From Candidatus Poseidoniales archaeon (GTDB lineage: Archaea; Thermoplasmatota; Poseidoniia; Poseidoniales; Poseidoniaceae): a stretch of 41,162 bases of DNA. Below are positions 39,476 through 41,162 of the stretch, piece by piece. Under the pieces are notes generated by a model. That model was not told the DNA's origin, made no database searches, and was given only the letters and a program-made list of their open reading frames with translations. Every line of letters begins with the position of its first letter. Positions within the stretch are counted from its first letter, which is position 1. Location of the stretch: NCBI GenBank assembly GCA_003602415.1, contig QQSK01000007.1:15438-56599 (forward strand), in the 5' to 3' direction. The translations under genes and the position numbers were made by a program.

Positions 39476-41162
39476 TGGTACACGTCAGCGACCTGATAGC
39501 TTCGGACATCCAGTCCTATCTTGCTGCTCATGAGCAGAAGGAGTTACTTCGTTTCATTACCTGTGGCTCAGTAGATGATGGGAAATCGACCCTCATTGGA
39601 AGGATGTTGTATGAATCTCACATGCTGTTTGATGATCACCTTGCAGCCCTTGAAGCAGATTCAAAGAAGGTAGGAACTCAAGAAGGCGAAATCGATTTTG
39701 CACTATTGGTAGATGGCCTAGCAGCAGAGAGAGAACAGGGCATTACTATCGATGTAGCATATCGTTTCTTCTCGACCGATAAGCGAAAGTACATCGTTGC
39801 AGATACCCCTGGTCACGAAGAGTATACTCGAAATATGGCAACAGGAGCATCTACTGCAGATGTTGCAATCATTTTGGTAGATGCTAGTCAAGGAGTATTA
39901 ACTCAAACACGACGTCATTCATTCATTGTATCCATGGTTGGAGTAAAGAGAATAATTCTGGCGGTAAACAAACTAGATTTGGTTGACTATTCACAAGAAG
40001 TGTTTGAATCAATCACCAATGATTTCCAGAATTTTGCAGATGAGGCATTGAACTTGGATGAGATTACCGCAATACCAATTTCTGCATTAAAGGGAGATAA
40101 TATCGTATCTTCCAGTGAAAATACTCCTTGGTATGAAGGAGTATCAATTATGGAATATCTGGAAACCGTCGAGGTTTCATCAACGTCCCAATCAAGACCT
40201 TTCAGAATGCCAGTTCAATGGGTCAATCGTCCTAATCGTGAGTTTAGAGGATTTGCAGGATTAATCGGTAGCGGTTGTATATCTCCTGGTGATAAAATCA
40301 GAGTTTTACCGAGTGGAAGGGAGTCTGTGGTCGAGAGGATAGTAACCTATGATGGTGATTTGGAACTTGCAGGAGCAGGTCGCTCGGTTACCCTAACTCT
40401 TGAAGATGAAATCGACATTTCTCGTGGCGATATCATCACTACTGCTAATCAACCATGTAGTAGTGCAGACCAATTTCAAACACGCATATTGTGGATGAAT
40501 GATTCAGCTATGATGCCAGGAAGGCAGTACTTGTTCAAATCCAATACTCAAACCACATCTATGACGCTTGGACGTTTGAAGTACAGAATCGATGTCAACA
40601 CATTGGAAGAGTTGCCAGCAAATGTTCTGGACATGAATGAAATTGGAGTATGCAATATTTCTCTATCAAACCGTGTTGCATTTGACCCATATGACGAGGA
40701 CCCTGTCATGGGCGGTTTCATTATTGTAGATAGAATGACAAACAATACGGTCGGAATGGGATTAATTGATTTCGCTCTGCGTCGTTCAGATAACATACAT
40801 TGGCAATCGATGGATGTAACCAAACAAAGCCGTGCTGAGCAGAAGAGTCAGAAACCTCGTTTGATTTGGTTCACAGGATTATCAGGCTCTGGTAAATCAT
40901 CGATTGCTAACATCTTGGAGAAGAAATTGCAATCGATGGGCCGCCATACAATTACTTTGGATGGTGACAACATCCGTCACGGTCTTAATCGTGATCTTGG
41001 ATTTACTAAGGCGGATAGAGTCGAAAATATACGCAGGGTTGGTGAAACTTCCAAACTGATGGTAGATGCAGGTCTGATTTGCATATCATCTTTCATTTCA
41101 CCATTCTCTTCAGAAAGAGAAATGGTTCGTAATTTAATGGAAGATGAAGAGTTTGTAGAAGT
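39475..41162 (+). CDS. cysNC: Bifunctional sulfate adenylyltransferase subunit 1 / APS kinase (3' end cut by window)
   Basis: The frame is open to the right edge (562 codons visible). Residues 20-450 are the CysN GTPase: G1 GSVDDGKST (31-39), EREQGITIDVAYRFF, DTPGHEEYTRNMATGA and NKLDLVDY, followed by beta-barrel domains. From about 460 an APS kinase (CysC) begins: P-loop GLSGSGKSS (468-476), DGDNIRHGLNRDLGF, the conserved motif that binds APS, and ISSFISPF; it is cut before its end. CysD/CysN make APS and CysC phosphorylates it to PAPS, the sulfuryl donor for reduction or sulfotransfer. The ATG overlaps the cysD stop by one base. This NodQ-type fusion is common in bacteria. Confidence 0.96.
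   Translation, partial: MVHVSDLIASDIQSYLAAHEQKELLRFITCGSVDDGKSTLIGRMLYESHMLFDDHLAALEADSKKVGTQEGEIDFALLVDGLAAEREQGITIDVAYRFFSTDKRKYIVADTPGHEEYTRNMATGASTADVAIILVDASQGVLTQTRRHSFIVSMVGVKRIILAVNKLDLVDYSQEVFESITNDFQNFADEALNLDEITAIPISALKGDNIVSSSENTPWYEGVSIMEYLETVEVSSTSQSRPFRMPVQWVNRPNREFRGFAGLIGSGCISPGDKIRVLPSGRESVVERIVTYDGDLELAGAGRSVTLTLEDEIDISRGDIITTANQPCSSADQFQTRILWMNDSAMMPGRQYLFKSNTQTTSMTLGRLKYRIDVNTLEELPANVLDMNEIGVCNISLSNRVAFDPYDEDPVMGGFIIVDRMTNNTVGMGLIDFALRRSDNIHWQSMDVTKQSRAEQKSQKPRLIWFTGLSGSGKSSIANILEKKLQSMGRHTITLDGDNIRHGLNRDLGFTKADRVENIRRVGETSKLMVDAGLICISSFISPFSSEREMVRNLMEDEEFVE

Overview
The window looks like the chromosome of a marine planktonic euryarchaeon, most likely Marine Group II (Poseidoniales) or a close relative. 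This is inferred from gene content; there is no rRNA gene to test it. Archaeal markers are an NMD3 homologue, the exosome subunit Csl4, a METTL5-type RNA methylase, archaeal-type aspartate-semialdehyde dehydrogenase, bifunctional phosphoglucose/phosphomannose isomerase and a SepF-like division protein. Mixed in are families better known from bacteria or eukaryotes: a SMUG1-type uracil-DNA glycosylase, MvaS-type HMG-CoA synthase, ACSL-type acyl-CoA ligase, cytochrome c maturation (Ccm) proteins, an M23 peptidase and CysD/CysNC. Coding density is very high. Many starts are preceded by GGTGA-like ribosome sites, and no gap exceeds about 155 bases. I found no tRNA, rRNA, CRISPR array, insertion sequence or prophage gene.

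Layout. 1-1460 (minus): truncated secreted cyclophilin with thrombospondin-type-3 calcium repeats. 1504-4157 (minus): acyl-CoA ligase and SMUG1 glycosylase, divergent from HMG-CoA synthase (4280-5830, plus). 5831-14631 (minus): a long co-directional block of GT-C-like membrane protein, family 2 glycosyltransferase, asd, an unknown acidic protein, a tiny zinc-ribbon protein, METTL5-like methylase, Csl4 fused to two RRM domains, and a COG1031-type radical SAM protein. 14704-15267 (plus): M23 peptidase. 15264-19457 (minus): ABC ATPase/membrane fusion, CcmC, a 49-residue CcmD-like protein, NMD3, PGI/PMI. 19512-27210 (plus): rhomboid, a 1630-residue membrane-anchored subtilase, GlmS. 27211-27930 (minus): KaiC/RAD55-like ATPase; 27994-28545 (plus): Maf-like protein. 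28542-37535 (minus): two giant paralogous PKD surface proteins, SepF-like protein, polytopic membrane protein. 37688-41162 (plus): DHH phosphoesterase, CysD and a truncated CysN-CysC, an assimilatory sulfate-activation operon.

Themes. GlmS, PGI/PMI, the two glycosyltransferase-like genes and the large surface proteins fit a cell that builds a glycosylated protein envelope. METTL5, Csl4-RRM and NMD3 belong to RNA and ribosome handling. The most novel items are the Csl4-RRM-RRM fusion, the operon joining SepF to two surface proteins with a shared cytoplasmic GWTMEQW tail motif, a DHH phosphoesterase placed as a possible PAP-recycling enzyme, and short triloop hairpins at gene boundaries. All four convergent gene pairs abut or overlap at their stop codons, leaving no room for conventional intergenic terminators.
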